The notes beneath the pieces were generated by a model. The model was given only the letters and a program-made list of their open reading frames with translations, searched no databases and was not told the origin of the DNA. DNA of 64,000 bases from Flectobacillus sp. BAB-3569 (GTDB lineage Bacteria > Bacteroidota > Bacteroidia > Cytophagales > Spirosomataceae): the NCBI RefSeq assembly GCF_002270355.1, contig NZ_NJFZ01000009.1, positions 372,001 through 436,000 of the forward strand. The letters are read 5' to 3'. Below are positions 44,178-53,260 of this stretch, piece after piece; positions within the stretch are counted from its first letter, which is position 1; each line of letters opens with the position of its first letter. A program made the position numbers and the translations under genes.

Positions 44178-46109
44178 TTAGCTAATGCTCGCTTCCACTT
44201 CTTCTAATTCAATCATCGCTGATTCCCAATCTTGATTGGCTTGTGCTAGATTTTGCTGAACCTCTTGATATGAAGCATTTGCTTTGGCTAACGCTGCATT
44301 ATCATTATAAATTGCAGGGTCGCCTAATTGATGCTCTAAATCAGTTTTCTTTTCCTCTAATTTCGAAATTTTATCTTCCAAATCGCTTACTTTTTGATTC
44401 AGCTTTTTGATTTGTTTTTGAGCTTCTTTTTTAGCAAAATCACTTACCTGAGTTTTCACTTCTACCTTAGGAGCCTCTACTTTTTTCTCTACTGGTGCAG
44501 GTGCGGCATTGGCTTGACGTTCAGCTTGCCAAATTTCGTATTCATCGTAAGTCCCAGGATATTCTTTGATTTGTTCATCTTCGATATACCAGATTTTATT
44601 GGCAATTTCGGAAACAAAGAAACGGTCGTGAGAAACTACTACATAGCTACCTTCGTATTGTTGTAATGCCTGAATTAGGATATTCACCGACATCATATCG
44701 AGGTGGTTAGTAGGTTCATCCAGCAATAAAAAGTTAGCTTCAGAAATAAGAACTTTTGCCAATGCTACTCTTGATTTCTCACCTCCTGAAAGTACTTTGA
44801 TACGCTTGAATACATCTTCACCTGTGAATAGGAAACAGCCCAAAACACTTCTCAATTCTGTTTCAAGCTTGGCAGTTCCTGCCATCTTTAGTTCATCCAA
44901 AAGTGTATTGTTGACATCCAAACTTTCAAGTTGGTGTTGTGCAAAGAAGGAGTCGATTACATTATGACCAAGCTTGCGTTCGCCATCAAGGGTTTCTGTA
45001 CCAGCTATGATTCGTAAAACGGTTGATTTCCCTTTTCCGTTGGCACCAATTAGCGCAATTTTGTCGCCTCGTTCGATTACTGCATTAGCACCGCTCAAAA
45101 TACGTTTAGAACCATAGGCTTTACTTACATCTTCCAGATTCATGATAAAACGTCCCGGCTGAGTACCAAAATTGAATTTGAAATTCACTTTTGCAGCTTC
45201 ATCAATCACATCATCAATGACATCCAAACGTGCTAATGATTTCACACGAGATTGTACCTGACGAGCTTTGGTGGCTTTAGATTTAAAGCGCTCAATAAAA
45301 CGTTCAGTCTGACGAATCATTGCCTGCTGATTTTCGTAAGCACCCTTCTGGATTTCATTTCTCATGGCTTTTTCTTCCACGTAAAATGTATAGTTTCCAG
45401 AATATTGGATCAGTTTAGAACCCGTTACCTCCACGATTGTGTTGACCGTATTATCCAAGAAATAGCGGTCGTGAGATACTACGATGATGGCGCCCTCATA
45501 ATTATTGATATAGTTTTCTACCCACTCAATCGACGGTAAGTCAAGGTGGTTGGTAGGCTCATCGAGCATCAATAATGACGGACGTTGCAAAAGTAATTTA
45601 GCGAGCATCACACGCATACGCCAGCCTCCAGAGAAGGTGCGTAGTGGTTGACTCAAATCGGCAGTTGTAAAACCCAAACCTTCCAGAATCGCCTCAGCTT
45701 CAGATTGCATGGTATATCCACCCAAGGCATCAAATTCATCTTGTACTCTAGCTAATTTATCGACATCAGTATCCTCGTAGTTCGTTTCCATTTTGTGCAG
45801 GATACGGTCGATTTCTTTTTGCAGGAAATTCTGACGCTCGAAAGCCTGCATGGCTACCGAGAGAATAGATTCGTCGGACTGATAAGATAGTAAGTCTTGA
45901 TTCAAAAATCCGATAGTGCAATTGCCTGACTTTGAGATGTTTCCACCGTCTGGCTGATATTCGCCTGAGATAAGGCGCAAAAGAGTTGATTTCCCAGTTC
46001 CGTTAGCCCCAATCAAACCGATTTTGTCTTTAGGTTTGATGTGTAAGTTGGCTTCATAATACATCGGGCGACTCCCGAAATAGAATGATAAATTATTAAT
46101 AGATAACAT
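44178..46109 (-). CDS. ABC-F family ATPase
   Basis: 643 residues, two ABC domains in one polypeptide without membrane segments. Walker A sequences are GANGTGKSTLLRL (near residue 35) and GANGKGKSTVLRI; signatures are TFSGGWRMRVMLAKLL and LSGGEKSRVALAKVL; Walker B sequences are LLMLDEPTNHLD and LLLDEPTNHLD. The linker with FKSKATKARQVQSRVKSLAR is basic as in ribosome-binding members, and a coiled-coil C-terminus follows (KKEAQKQIKKLNQKVSDLED), as in Uup/YheS. It likely acts on the ribosomal E site. A specific antibiotic-resistance role is not indicated. Confidence 0.93.
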   Translation of the reverse strand: MLSINNLSFYFGSRPMYYEANLHIKPKDKIGLIGANGTGKSTLLRLISGEYQPDGGNISKSGNCTIGFLNQDLLSYQSDESILSVAMQAFERQNFLQKEIDRILHKMETNYEDTDVDKLARVQDEFDALGGYTMQSEAEAILEGLGFTTADLSQPLRTFSGGWRMRVMLAKLLLQRPSLLMLDEPTNHLDLPSIEWVENYINNYEGAIIVVSHDRYFLDNTVNTIVEVTGSKLIQYSGNYTFYVEEKAMRNEIQKGAYENQQAMIRQTERFIERFKSKATKARQVQSRVKSLARLDVIDDVIDEAAKVNFKFNFGTQPGRFIMNLEDVSKAYGSKRILSGANAVIERGDKIALIGANGKGKSTVLRIIAGTETLDGERKLGHNVIDSFFAQHQLESLDVNNTLLDELKMAGTAKLETELRSVLGCFLFTGEDVFKRIKVLSGGEKSRVALAKVLISEANFLLLDEPTNHLDMMSVNILIQALQQYEGSYVVVSHDRFFVSEIANKIWYIEDEQIKEYPGTYDEYEIWQAERQANAAPAPVEKKVEAPKVEVKTQVSDFAKKEAQKQIKKLNQKVSDLEDKISKLEEKKTDLEHQLGDPAIYNDNAALAKANASYQEVQQNLAQANQDWESAMIELEEVEASIS

Positions 46110-46162
46110 ATCACAAAGATAGTGGAAATTGTGGACTTGATGGATAACGCGGTGTATGCTAA

Positions 46163-46681
46163 TTAGGCATTAAGAAAATTTTCATAAAACTCCTCCAAAA
46201 ATCGCTTAGTCTCCTGATGCGTTATGGTTCCCTCTGGCGTTATTTTCCCTTTTACTCCTTGAATCAGCAGCTGAGTGTTGTCATGAAGTGATGCTCCTAA
46301 TGTACTTAAAATTAATTGTAGCTCTTCATGCCCTTTTGCTCCATTGGCGGAGGCGGTAATTAGTCCTACGGGTTTATCGGAAAAAATAACAGTAGATACC
46401 GACCATTCTAATAGATTTTTTAAACCACTTGGAATCGAAAACACATATTCAGGAGTACAAATAATAATTCCGTCTGCCTTTGCGATACTAGCCCGAAACT
46501 GGACTATTTCGACGGGTGTATTTTCGACAGAAAGTTCAGGAGCAAAGTGGGGATAGTGTTTTAGGTCATCAATAATCTCAAAGTCAATTTCACTTGAAGA
46601 TAAGGATTCTAAATACTTGACGATAGCCAAATTGGAAGAGTTGGCGCTGGCACTGCCAACAATAGCAACGATTTTTTTCAA
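46163..46681 (-). CDS. NAD(P)H-dependent FMN reductase
   Basis: 172 residues, flavodoxin-like fold. It starts VAIVGSASANSSNLAIVKYL, the phosphate-binding loop for FMN, followed by DGIIICTPEYVFSIPSGLKN (the PEYN-type flavin contact) and KPVGLITASANGAKGHEELQ. Relatives reduce FMN, quinones or azo dyes. It lies after the Crp gene but is separated from it by a terminator. Confidence 0.88.
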   Translation of the reverse strand: MKKIVAIVGSASANSSNLAIVKYLESLSSSEIDFEIIDDLKHYPHFAPELSVENTPVEIVQFRASIAKADGIIICTPEYVFSIPSGLKNLLEWSVSTVIFSDKPVGLITASANGAKGHEELQLILSTLGASLHDNTQLLIQGVKGKITPEGTITHQETKRFLEEFYENFLNA

Positions 46682-46749
46682 GGTTTATGAAGTTTTGCTG
46701 AGACTTATGCTCTTTTAATTCTTAAGGAAATATTTTAGTTCAATCCTTT

Positions 46750-46786
46750 CAAAAATAGACCGCACTTTTACAAGAAGAGTGCGGTC
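46750..46786 (-). terminator. Terminator after the Crp-family gene
   Basis: Read on the minus strand, GACCGCACT (from 46786) pairs with AGTGCGGTC (to 46758) and is followed by TATTTTT. It separates the regulator from the FMN reductase gene. Confidence 0.8.
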
Positions 46787-46834
46787 AAAAACTGTTTAAG
46801 TGTAGAAGAGTTTGTTAATTTCTTAAGAATTGTT

Positions 46835-47431
46835 TCATATTTTATCCGCTGAAATTTTATGACTTCTTGAACGCAATCTACTCAAGGATTCTGGAGTAAT
46901 ACCCAAATATGAGGCAATGTGGTATTGTGGAATACGTTGCATCAAATGAGGGTAGGTTTGCAAAAAAGCCTCGTACCTTTCATTAGCGGATTTCTCAATA
47001 AACCATCGCAAACGTAAATCTTGCTGCATCAGAATAGCCTGTAAAAATAACCGGCCCAATCTTTCCCAATTGTGAAAACGGTCATACAACTTTTGTAAAT
47101 CTTCATATTGAATAGCAAGACCTTCGCAGGGTTCAATTGCTTGTACAGCTTCGTATGAGGGTTGTTGTGAAAAAAAGCTCACAGCCGAAGTGTTAAACAT
47201 GCTTTCCTCTGCAAAATAATTTGTGATTTGTCCCTTGTTTACAACTGGGACATAGTTTCTCATGATACCCTTATTAATGAAAAACACCTCCTTTGCCACA
47301 TCTCCAACTTGTAATAGATGTTCATTCTTGCCTAGTTTCTTTGGATAAAAATTCTTTTCAATTAAATCTAACTCCTCCTTCGTAAATTCCGAAACGAATT
47401 GTGAAACTACTTTTCTAATGTGGGTGTACAT
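46835..47431 (-). CDS. Crp/Fnr family transcription regulator
   Basis: 198 residues with a cyclic-nucleotide-binding-like beta barrel (LLQVGDVAKEVFFINKGIMR) and a C-terminal helix-turn-helix with IPQYHIASYLGITPESLSRL, the DNA-reading helix. No cysteine cluster for an iron-sulfur centre is visible. The ligand and targets are unknown. A second member of the family is at 60562. Confidence 0.9.
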   Translation of the reverse strand: MYTHIRKVVSQFVSEFTKEELDLIEKNFYPKKLGKNEHLLQVGDVAKEVFFINKGIMRNYVPVVNKGQITNYFAEESMFNTSAVSFFSQQPSYEAVQAIEPCEGLAIQYEDLQKLYDRFHNWERLGRLFLQAILMQQDLRLRWFIEKSANERYEAFLQTYPHLMQRIPQYHIASYLGITPESLSRLRSRSHKISADKI

Positions 47432-47606
47432 AAATTTTTTTTTACTGGTTATAAATACAAAGCGTGTGTTACTAATTTGGAAAGGCGCAACAAAAGGGTA
47501 GTTTATTCAGTGATGAAAAAACTCAATGAAAGTGTAAAATACGTAAAAAATGTCAAAAAATTCAATTTTTTTGTGATAAGGAAGTATAGGAAGTGATGAG
47601 TGAGGG

Positions 47607-47636
47607 ACGCAGTTGGGAGGAAGCTCCCAACTGCGT
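47607..47636 (-). terminator. 13-bp hairpin after the glutamate-synthase-like gene
   Basis: ACGCAGTTGGGAG (47607-47619), loop GAAG, CTCCCAACTGCGT (47624-47636). It is perfect and starts 9 bases after the stop, but the sequence beyond is pyrimidine-rich rather than a T run. Confidence 0.6.
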
Positions 47637-47644
47637 GAAAATGC

Positions 47645-49195
47645 TTATTTTGTAGCTTTGTTTCCGCCAAGATAGGGCGATTGTAATAAGTCGGATACGC
47701 CTTTGAAGAGAACGGCTGTTTTGTCATATCCAAATGTAGTCGCTAGTGACTGTGTTTTGTTATTGTCGCCCATGGCCATGTCCACATCTTTCATGGTCAT
47801 TTGCGAAGGGTGCTCATAACCGCAAGCATGTGCAATTTCGAGCATTTCTTTGTTGAGTGTTTTCATATAATTATAAAGACGCTCACTCTTTAGCGCTGGG
47901 TCTATGCCTCCTTGTAGCCATTTGCTCGAGGTGGCAATACCCGTTGGACAGCGGTTGGTATGGCAAACTTGTGCTTGAATACAACCAATCGACATCATAG
48001 CCTCACGACCAACATTAATCAAATCGCAACCCATAGCAAATGCCATCATGGCTTTTTCAGGAAATCCTAATTTTCCAGAACCGATAAATACAATCTTGTC
48101 GGCTAATCCATAGCGTTGGAATATTTTATAAATCTTGCTGAACGCAAAAGTAAATGGCAACGACACGTGGTCTGCAAAAGCGTGTGGTGCTGCACCAGTA
48201 CCACCTTCACCACCGTCGATGGTAATAAAGTCAGGGCCTTTGCCCGTTTTTACCATATATTGAGCTAGTTCTTCCCACATTTCTACTTTACCAACTGCTG
48301 ATTTGATACCGACTGGCAGACCTGTATTTTGGGCCATATCCTCAATAAATTCTACCATTTCAGGGATTGTGGAAAAAGCAGAGTGATAAGCTGGCGAAAT
48401 AATATCTTTTCCCATCGGAATATGACGTATGTCTGCTATTTCTTGGGTGATTTTCGAAGCTGGTAAAACACCACCTTTGCCAGGTTTGGCTCCCTGAGAA
48501 AGTTTGAGCTCCAGTGCACGAATAAAAGGATTATCTTGTGTCATTTTGATGAGTTTTTCCATCGAGAAATTTCCCTCATCGTCACGTACACCAAAATAAG
48601 CTGTACCGATATTTACTACCACATCCGCACCAAACTTATGGTAGGGTGATAGCGAACCTTCACCTGTATTGTGATAGCATCCAAACTTGATGGCACCCTT
48701 ATTTAATGACTCAATGGCTTTGGCTGAAAGTGACCCGTAACTCATACCCGATATATTTACTATCGAATAGGGTTTGTAGGGACGCTTACGATTGTGATAT
48801 TCACCAATAGTTTTGGCACAAGGTACGGCGCTTGGGTCTTTCAAATTAGGATGCTCTTTGGGAAGCTTTAATCCCAACATAGCGTGTTTGATAAAGATAT
48901 ATCCTACTGCATTAAAGTCTTGATCTGAACCAAAACCTTGTAGGTTATTTTCTTTTTTGGAAGAAGCATATACCCAGGCTCTTTCTCCTCTATTGAAAGG
49001 TAATTCTTCACGATTGTTGGCCACGATATATTGGCGTAATTCAGGGCCAATTTTTTCGAGCATGTAACGGATATGCCCAATCACAGGGAAATTGTGCTGG
49101 ATAGTATGCCTTTTCTGTAGAATATCACGGATTGCCAGTCCTACAATTGGTATCACAATCCAGACGCTCCAGTGTAAATTTTGAATGAAATCCAT
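47645..49195 (-). CDS. FMN-binding glutamate synthase family protein
   Basis: 516 residues. One N-terminal membrane segment (LHWSVWIVIPIVGLAIRDIL) precedes a GltB-type synthase domain. Key parts are SYGSLSAKAIESLNKGA, TGEGSLSPYH, ELKLSQGAKPGKGG, DFITIDGGEGGTGAAPHA (FMN phosphate site) and CIQAQVCHTNRCPTGIA, whose three cysteines (C-x5-C-x4-C) match the 3Fe-4S site of glutamate synthase. The glutaminase domain is absent, so it is not a complete glutamate synthase; the true reaction is unknown. The gene stands alone. Confidence 0.9.
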   Translation of the reverse strand: MDFIQNLHWSVWIVIPIVGLAIRDILQKRHTIQHNFPVIGHIRYMLEKIGPELRQYIVANNREELPFNRGERAWVYASSKKENNLQGFGSDQDFNAVGYIFIKHAMLGLKLPKEHPNLKDPSAVPCAKTIGEYHNRKRPYKPYSIVNISGMSYGSLSAKAIESLNKGAIKFGCYHNTGEGSLSPYHKFGADVVVNIGTAYFGVRDDEGNFSMEKLIKMTQDNPFIRALELKLSQGAKPGKGGVLPASKITQEIADIRHIPMGKDIISPAYHSAFSTIPEMVEFIEDMAQNTGLPVGIKSAVGKVEMWEELAQYMVKTGKGPDFITIDGGEGGTGAAPHAFADHVSLPFTFAFSKIYKIFQRYGLADKIVFIGSGKLGFPEKAMMAFAMGCDLINVGREAMMSIGCIQAQVCHTNRCPTGIATSSKWLQGGIDPALKSERLYNYMKTLNKEMLEIAHACGYEHPSQMTMKDVDMAMGDNNKTQSLATTFGYDKTAVLFKGVSDLLQSPYLGGNKATK

Positions 49196-49361
49196 AAAGT
49201 TGATTGGAATTATTGTTGCTTTAGGTTAAAAAGAATTAAAACGCTAAACTACTCAAATGTGCGTATTATATTTAAGTCATTCGTGTATTCTAAGCTCGTT
49301 TTAAGATACATGAACTGTATCGAATATTTTTTGTAAAAAAAGAAGATTAATGAATACAATC

Positions 49362-49937
49362 TTACTTGTCTTGAGTAAGAGATACACCACCTGAAATAAT
49401 CATTTTCATAGCGTCCGACGACGGGATATCCAAATGAATGATACTGCTTTTGGGCACTATCATCATTTCGCCTGAAAACGCATAGGAATGGGGGCAGTAC
49501 ACCATCACATCGCCATCGAGCGATAAAAAACTTAGGTCGCTTTGGGTGATAAAACCAATTTTTTTGATGCCATTTTCTTTATTAATGGTAAAAAGAACAG
49601 GCTGATTAAATTTCTTTTTATCTCCTACAAAAGCCTCAACTAGGTCTTTGAGTGAGAAATAAATGAGTCCGACGAGGGGCAATCTGGAAAGTCCTTCTTC
49701 AAAAATCTTGAGAACAGGCACCGCCAAAAAAGAGGAACCCAAAAATCCCACGACCATGATGATCGCTAAAAGAACGACAAGCCCTGTGCCTCTAAAATGA
49801 AAGTAAAAATGTTCGTCAAGAGAAGAAAGTAAGTTGAAAATAATATAGCCTGTAATATAAACTGGCGCTAGTAAAAGTAGCCCTTGTACAAAATAACTAA
49901 AAAGCTTTGCGCTTATACGTTTGAATCTGAAAGACAT
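49362..49937 (-). CDS. DUF502 family membrane protein
   Basis: 191 residues with two N-terminal membrane helices (YFVQGLLLLAPVYITGYIIF and GTGLVVLLAIIMVVGFLGSS). The DUF502 signatures PLVGLIYFSLKDLVEAFVG and VYCPHSYAFSGEMMIVPKSS follow, with a soluble C-terminal region. The function is unknown. The start codon lies inside the previous gene by 41 bases, so the two are probably translated together. Confidence 0.87.
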   Translation of the reverse strand: MSFRFKRISAKLFSYFVQGLLLLAPVYITGYIIFNLLSSLDEHFYFHFRGTGLVVLLAIIMVVGFLGSSFLAVPVLKIFEEGLSRLPLVGLIYFSLKDLVEAFVGDKKKFNQPVLFTINKENGIKKIGFITQSDLSFLSLDGDVMVYCPHSYAFSGEMMIVPKSSIIHLDIPSSDAMKMIISGGVSLTQDK

Positions 49938-50427
49938 TTTTTATATCTATTATGGTTTTGCCTTTTGGATAATGAACTCGATAACTTAGTACGATTGTTT
50001 TGGCCTCCTTGGGTTTGAGTGCAAAATCCCAAAAAAGTTTATTTCGATTGTAATCAACAGTAGCATCAGAATTTTCTTCCATTTCGAAGATAAGATCAGT
50101 GTCCTTTATGTTTGGTATAGTTTCACCGACCACAATGTTTAAAGTCTTCAACCATGGATTATAAACACGAATGGCTATTGAACGATATTCGTGAATAAGT
50201 TCATCGTCTACCTGTTTGGTATGATGTTTAATATCACGTCTAATTTTAATTCTAAGATTCTCTTCCACACTTAATGAAAGCGTGTCGGGTTTGTTGATGG
50301 GACCTAATTTTTGTGACTTGTTTTTTTGTGCCAGAATGCTGTAACAAGTACAAAAAAAGAGAGTGAAAAGTGCCGTCTTTAAAGTTTTTTGCAAGAATTT
50401 TGCCAAAATATTTTTCAAGGTCTTCAA
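49897..50427 (-). CDS. Small exported protein of unknown function
   Basis: 176 residues with a signal peptide (LKTALFTLFFCTCYSILAQ). The rest is a single beta-rich domain, with HEYRSIAIRVYNPWLKTLNI and ALKPKEAKTIVLSYRVHYPK, similar to the C-terminal domain of DUF4139-type proteins. Its 3' end overlaps the DUF502 gene by 41 bases, suggesting functional linkage. The function is unknown. Confidence 0.6.
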   Translation of the reverse strand: MKTLKNILAKFLQKTLKTALFTLFFCTCYSILAQKNKSQKLGPINKPDTLSLSVEENLRIKIRRDIKHHTKQVDDELIHEYRSIAIRVYNPWLKTLNIVVGETIPNIKDTDLIFEMEENSDATVDYNRNKLFWDFALKPKEAKTIVLSYRVHYPKGKTIIDIKNVFQIQTYKRKAF

Positions 50428-50491
50428 AATAAGGATGATGGCTAATAATAGTGATTTTTCAAAATAGAGTCATTCAACGAACATTTATTTG

Positions 50492-50499
50492 TAATTTTG
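50492..50499 (+). promoter_or_regulatory. TAATTTTG -7 box of the Ldh gene
   Basis: TAATTTTG matches TAnnTTTG and lies 40 bases before the ATG at 50539. No good -33 TTG is visible at the right spacing. Confidence 0.4.
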
Positions 50500-50538
50500 C
50501 GACAGAAATCTCAAAAGGAATAGTCAAAGTTTTAGATA

Positions 50539-51609
50539 ATGAATTTTCAATATACACAATTACAAGAATTTATCCAACAGGTTTTTCTGTCGATTGGATG
50601 TAGCGAGGAAGATGCCCTTTTGGCGTCTCAAGTATTGATTTCCGCTGATTTGAGAGGTGTTGATTCTCATGGGATCGCTCGCTTAAGCGGCTATGTGCGT
50701 TTGTATGACAACGGTCGACTTAACCCTAAGCCGATTATTAAAATCATACACGAAACCCCTTCAACTGCCGTTATAGATGGTGACAAAGGACTGGGTTTGG
50801 TGGTTGCACCAAAAGCAATGGAAATTGCGATGGAAAAAGCCGACAAAGTGGGTTCTGGCTGGATTTCGGTTCAAAATTCCAACCACTTTGGTATTGCAGG
50901 TTATCATGCGATGAAAGCTTTGCATAAAGATATGATTGGTTGGGCTATGACTAACGCCGCACCTTTAGTTACACCAACGTTTTCTAAAGAGAAATTATTG
51001 GGTACCAATCCAATTGCTGTGGCCGTTCCTGCGGCTGAAAATCCTCCATTTGTTGCTGACTTTGCAACTACGGCAGTGGCATATGGCAAAATGGAGATTT
51101 TACAACGTAAAGGTGCGCCCGCTCCACTTGGATGGGTACAAGATAAGGATGGTAATCCGACTGACGACGCCAATGCTGTGAAAAATGGAGGTGCTTTGTT
51201 GCCTTTAGGTGGCGACCGTGAGCACGGATCTCACAAAGGATATGGCTTAGGTGCAATTGTAGATATTTTCTCAGGGGTACTCTCTGGTGCAAATTTTGGT
51301 CCTTGGGTTCCACCTTTTGCTACAGCTGGATTTATGTCTGCAGGTGAACAAGTAGGAAAAGGTACTGGACACTTCCTAGGTGCTATGCGAATTGATGGTT
51401 TCCGTCCTGCTGACGAATTCAAAGCTGATATGGACAAATGGATTAATCGTTTTAAAGCAGCACCTGCCGTAGACGGGAAAAATGTAATCATCCCAGGCGA
51501 TCCAGAGCGCGAATTAGAAGCTGAACGTAAAGCCAATGGAATTAATTTATTGGAGCCAGTTGTTAATGACCTAAATGCCTTGGCAACACGCTTTGGTATA
51601 AAATTTTAA
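50539..51609 (+). CDS. Ldh family oxidoreductase (malate/L-lactate/ureidoglycolate dehydrogenase type)
   Basis: NAD(P)-dependent 2-hydroxyacid dehydrogenase of the YlbC/ComC fold, 356 residues. ADLRGVDSHGIARLSGYVRL carries the catalytic-type His near residue 48. SNHFGIAGYHAMKALHKDMI, PLVTPTFSKEKLLGTNPIAV and GSHKGYGLGAIVDIFSGVLS (lysine and coenzyme site) are all conserved. Substrate choice among malate, lactate, sulfolactate and others cannot be set from sequence alone. Confidence 0.92.
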   Translation: MNFQYTQLQEFIQQVFLSIGCSEEDALLASQVLISADLRGVDSHGIARLSGYVRLYDNGRLNPKPIIKIIHETPSTAVIDGDKGLGLVVAPKAMEIAMEKADKVGSGWISVQNSNHFGIAGYHAMKALHKDMIGWAMTNAAPLVTPTFSKEKLLGTNPIAVAVPAAENPPFVADFATTAVAYGKMEILQRKGAPAPLGWVQDKDGNPTDDANAVKNGGALLPLGGDREHGSHKGYGLGAIVDIFSGVLSGANFGPWVPPFATAGFMSAGEQVGKGTGHFLGAMRIDGFRPADEFKADMDKWINRFKAAPAVDGKNVIIPGDPERELEAERKANGINLLEPVVNDLNALATRFGIKF

Positions 51610-51654
51610 AAGCAATCTCAAGATTAACTCGATAAATAGCTTATCAAATCAAAA

Positions 51655-52703
51655 ATGCAAAAGAATAACAAACTCATTCGCTATCTGATTATTACAGTTG
51701 CTTTGTTTACGGCGATGTTCTCTTATTATGTTTGGCAAATTGCCAAAACGCCTAATTATCAGGTAGATGAAAAGAAAGGATTTGCTTTGTTGATTCCTAA
51801 AGGAGCAACATTCGAAACTGTATGGGACTCCTTGAATGCTCACAAAATTGTAAGAGATGAGCTTTCGTTTAAGTTTTTAGCAAAACTGCTCAAGTTCCAT
51901 GATAATGTTCATGAAGGTCGTTATATGATTACGGCTGAAATGGGTAATTATGAATTGTTGAAAAAACTTCGTTCAGGTCGCCAAGATGCTATTCGCTTGA
52001 CTTTCAATAATATTCGTTTGAAGAAAGATTTGGTGCATAAAATTGGTAATCGTTTCCAATTTGATTCACTGACTTTTGCCAAAATGCTGAATGATAGCAC
52101 AATCGCTCGTAAATATGGTTTTACAAATGAGACCATTATGTGTATGTTTTTGCCTAATACCTACGAGGTTTATTGGACAGTTACTCCCAATGAGTTTTTT
52201 GACATCATGCACGGATGGTACAAAAAATTCTGGACAGAAGAACGTAAGCAAAAAGCAGCGGCTATTGGTTTGAATCCAATTCAGGCACAAATTATGGCAT
52301 CAATTGTAGAGGCCGAAACCAAGAAACCTGACGAAAAACCAAGAGTTGCAGGGGTATATATGAATCGTTTGAATGCTAAAATGCCTTTACAGGCCGATCC
52401 AACGGTAGTTTTTGCACACCAAGATTTTACGATTAAGCGTGTAAATAGTACCTTGACAAGCATCAAATCGCCCTATAATACCTATAAGGTCATCGGTTTG
52501 CCCCCAGGTCCAATCAACTTGCCAGATTTGAAATCTATTGATGCTGTTCTGAATTATGAACATCACAAATACATGTATTTTTGTGCAAAAGAAGATTTTT
52601 CAGGTTATCACAATTTTGCTGAAAGCTTCGAAGATCATTTGAATAATGCTCGTATTTACCAAGATGCCTTGAATAAACTCAATATTCACAGCACAAAAAA
52701 TAA
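51655..52703 (+). CDS. mltG: Endolytic murein transglycosylase MltG (in frame with the next gene as sequenced)
   Basis: YceG-type enzyme that cleaves nascent glycan strands at the inner membrane. It has an N-terminal anchor (LIRYLIITVALFTAMFSYYV), LysM-like part, and a catalytic region with MASIVEAETKKPDEK (Glu near residue 218), MPLQADPTVVFA and YNTYKVIGLPPGPI. The reading frame runs on to 53223 and joins a thioesterase domain through about 37 odd residues. Adding one A to the A6 run at 52695-52700 would end MltG after about 349 residues (HSTKK then stop), which is the normal length. I therefore list two genes. A real fusion is the alternative. Confidence 0.85.
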
Positions 52704-52812
52704 TACTCAAAAATTCAAAGACTATAAAGGATGGCCTATGTGGCAACTTTGTAGTCTTTGTGCTTTTGTACTAAATCAAAGCATCCAATTCCCTCAAAAT
52801 TTCGTAATTCTT

Positions 52813-53223
52813 ATGTATATTCACGAATTCAGCTACCGAGTTCGCTATGCCGATACCGACCAAATGGGCTATGTATATTATGGCAACTATGCCCGATTGT
52901 ATGAAATTGGAAGGGTAGAAGCACTGAGAAGTTTAGGGTTCAGTTATAAAGAAATGGAAGATTCTGGTGTCATGATGCCAGTATATGAAAACAAGTCCAA
53001 GTACATCGCTCCAGCGCTTTATGACGAATTGCTGACTATTAAGACCAGTTTGCAAACAATGCCATCGGCACGTGTGGTTTTCCATTATGAAATATTTAAC
53101 ACGGAAGGTAAATTAGTACATACAGGCGAAACAATCTTGGTTTTTGTAAACCGTGAAACTAATCGCTTGACAAAAGCCCCCAAAGAACTAACACAATTAC
53201 TACAACCTTATTTTGCGGGCTAA
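52813..53223 (+). CDS. Acyl-CoA thioesterase (YbgC/4HBT-like)
   Basis: 136 residues from ATG 52813, the usual size of a hot-dog thioesterase. RVRYADTDQMGYVYYGNYAR carries the catalytic Asp of the 4HBT family, followed by YEIGRVEALRSLGFSYKEME and VVFHYEIFNTEGKLVHTGE. It hydrolyses acyl-CoA thioesters in the cytoplasm; the preferred acyl chain is not known. As sequenced it is in frame with upstream mltG, and the interval 52704-52812 does not look like protein domain sequence. YihY follows after 37 bases. Confidence 0.85.
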   Translation: MYIHEFSYRVRYADTDQMGYVYYGNYARLYEIGRVEALRSLGFSYKEMEDSGVMMPVYENKSKYIAPALYDELLTIKTSLQTMPSARVVFHYEIFNTEGKLVHTGETILVFVNRETNRLTKAPKELTQLLQPYFAG

Positions 53224-53260
53224 ACTAAAGATTTTTTGAAGGAAAGTAAAAGATACTGGA

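Noticed and set aside
44178-46109. Antibiotic-resistance ABC-F protein
   Set aside because: The sequence is of the housekeeping Uup/YheS-like type, with no resistance-gene context.
47645-49195. Complete glutamate synthase large subunit
   Set aside because: The glutaminase domain and the C-terminal GXGXG region are absent; only the FMN/3Fe-4S synthase domain is present.
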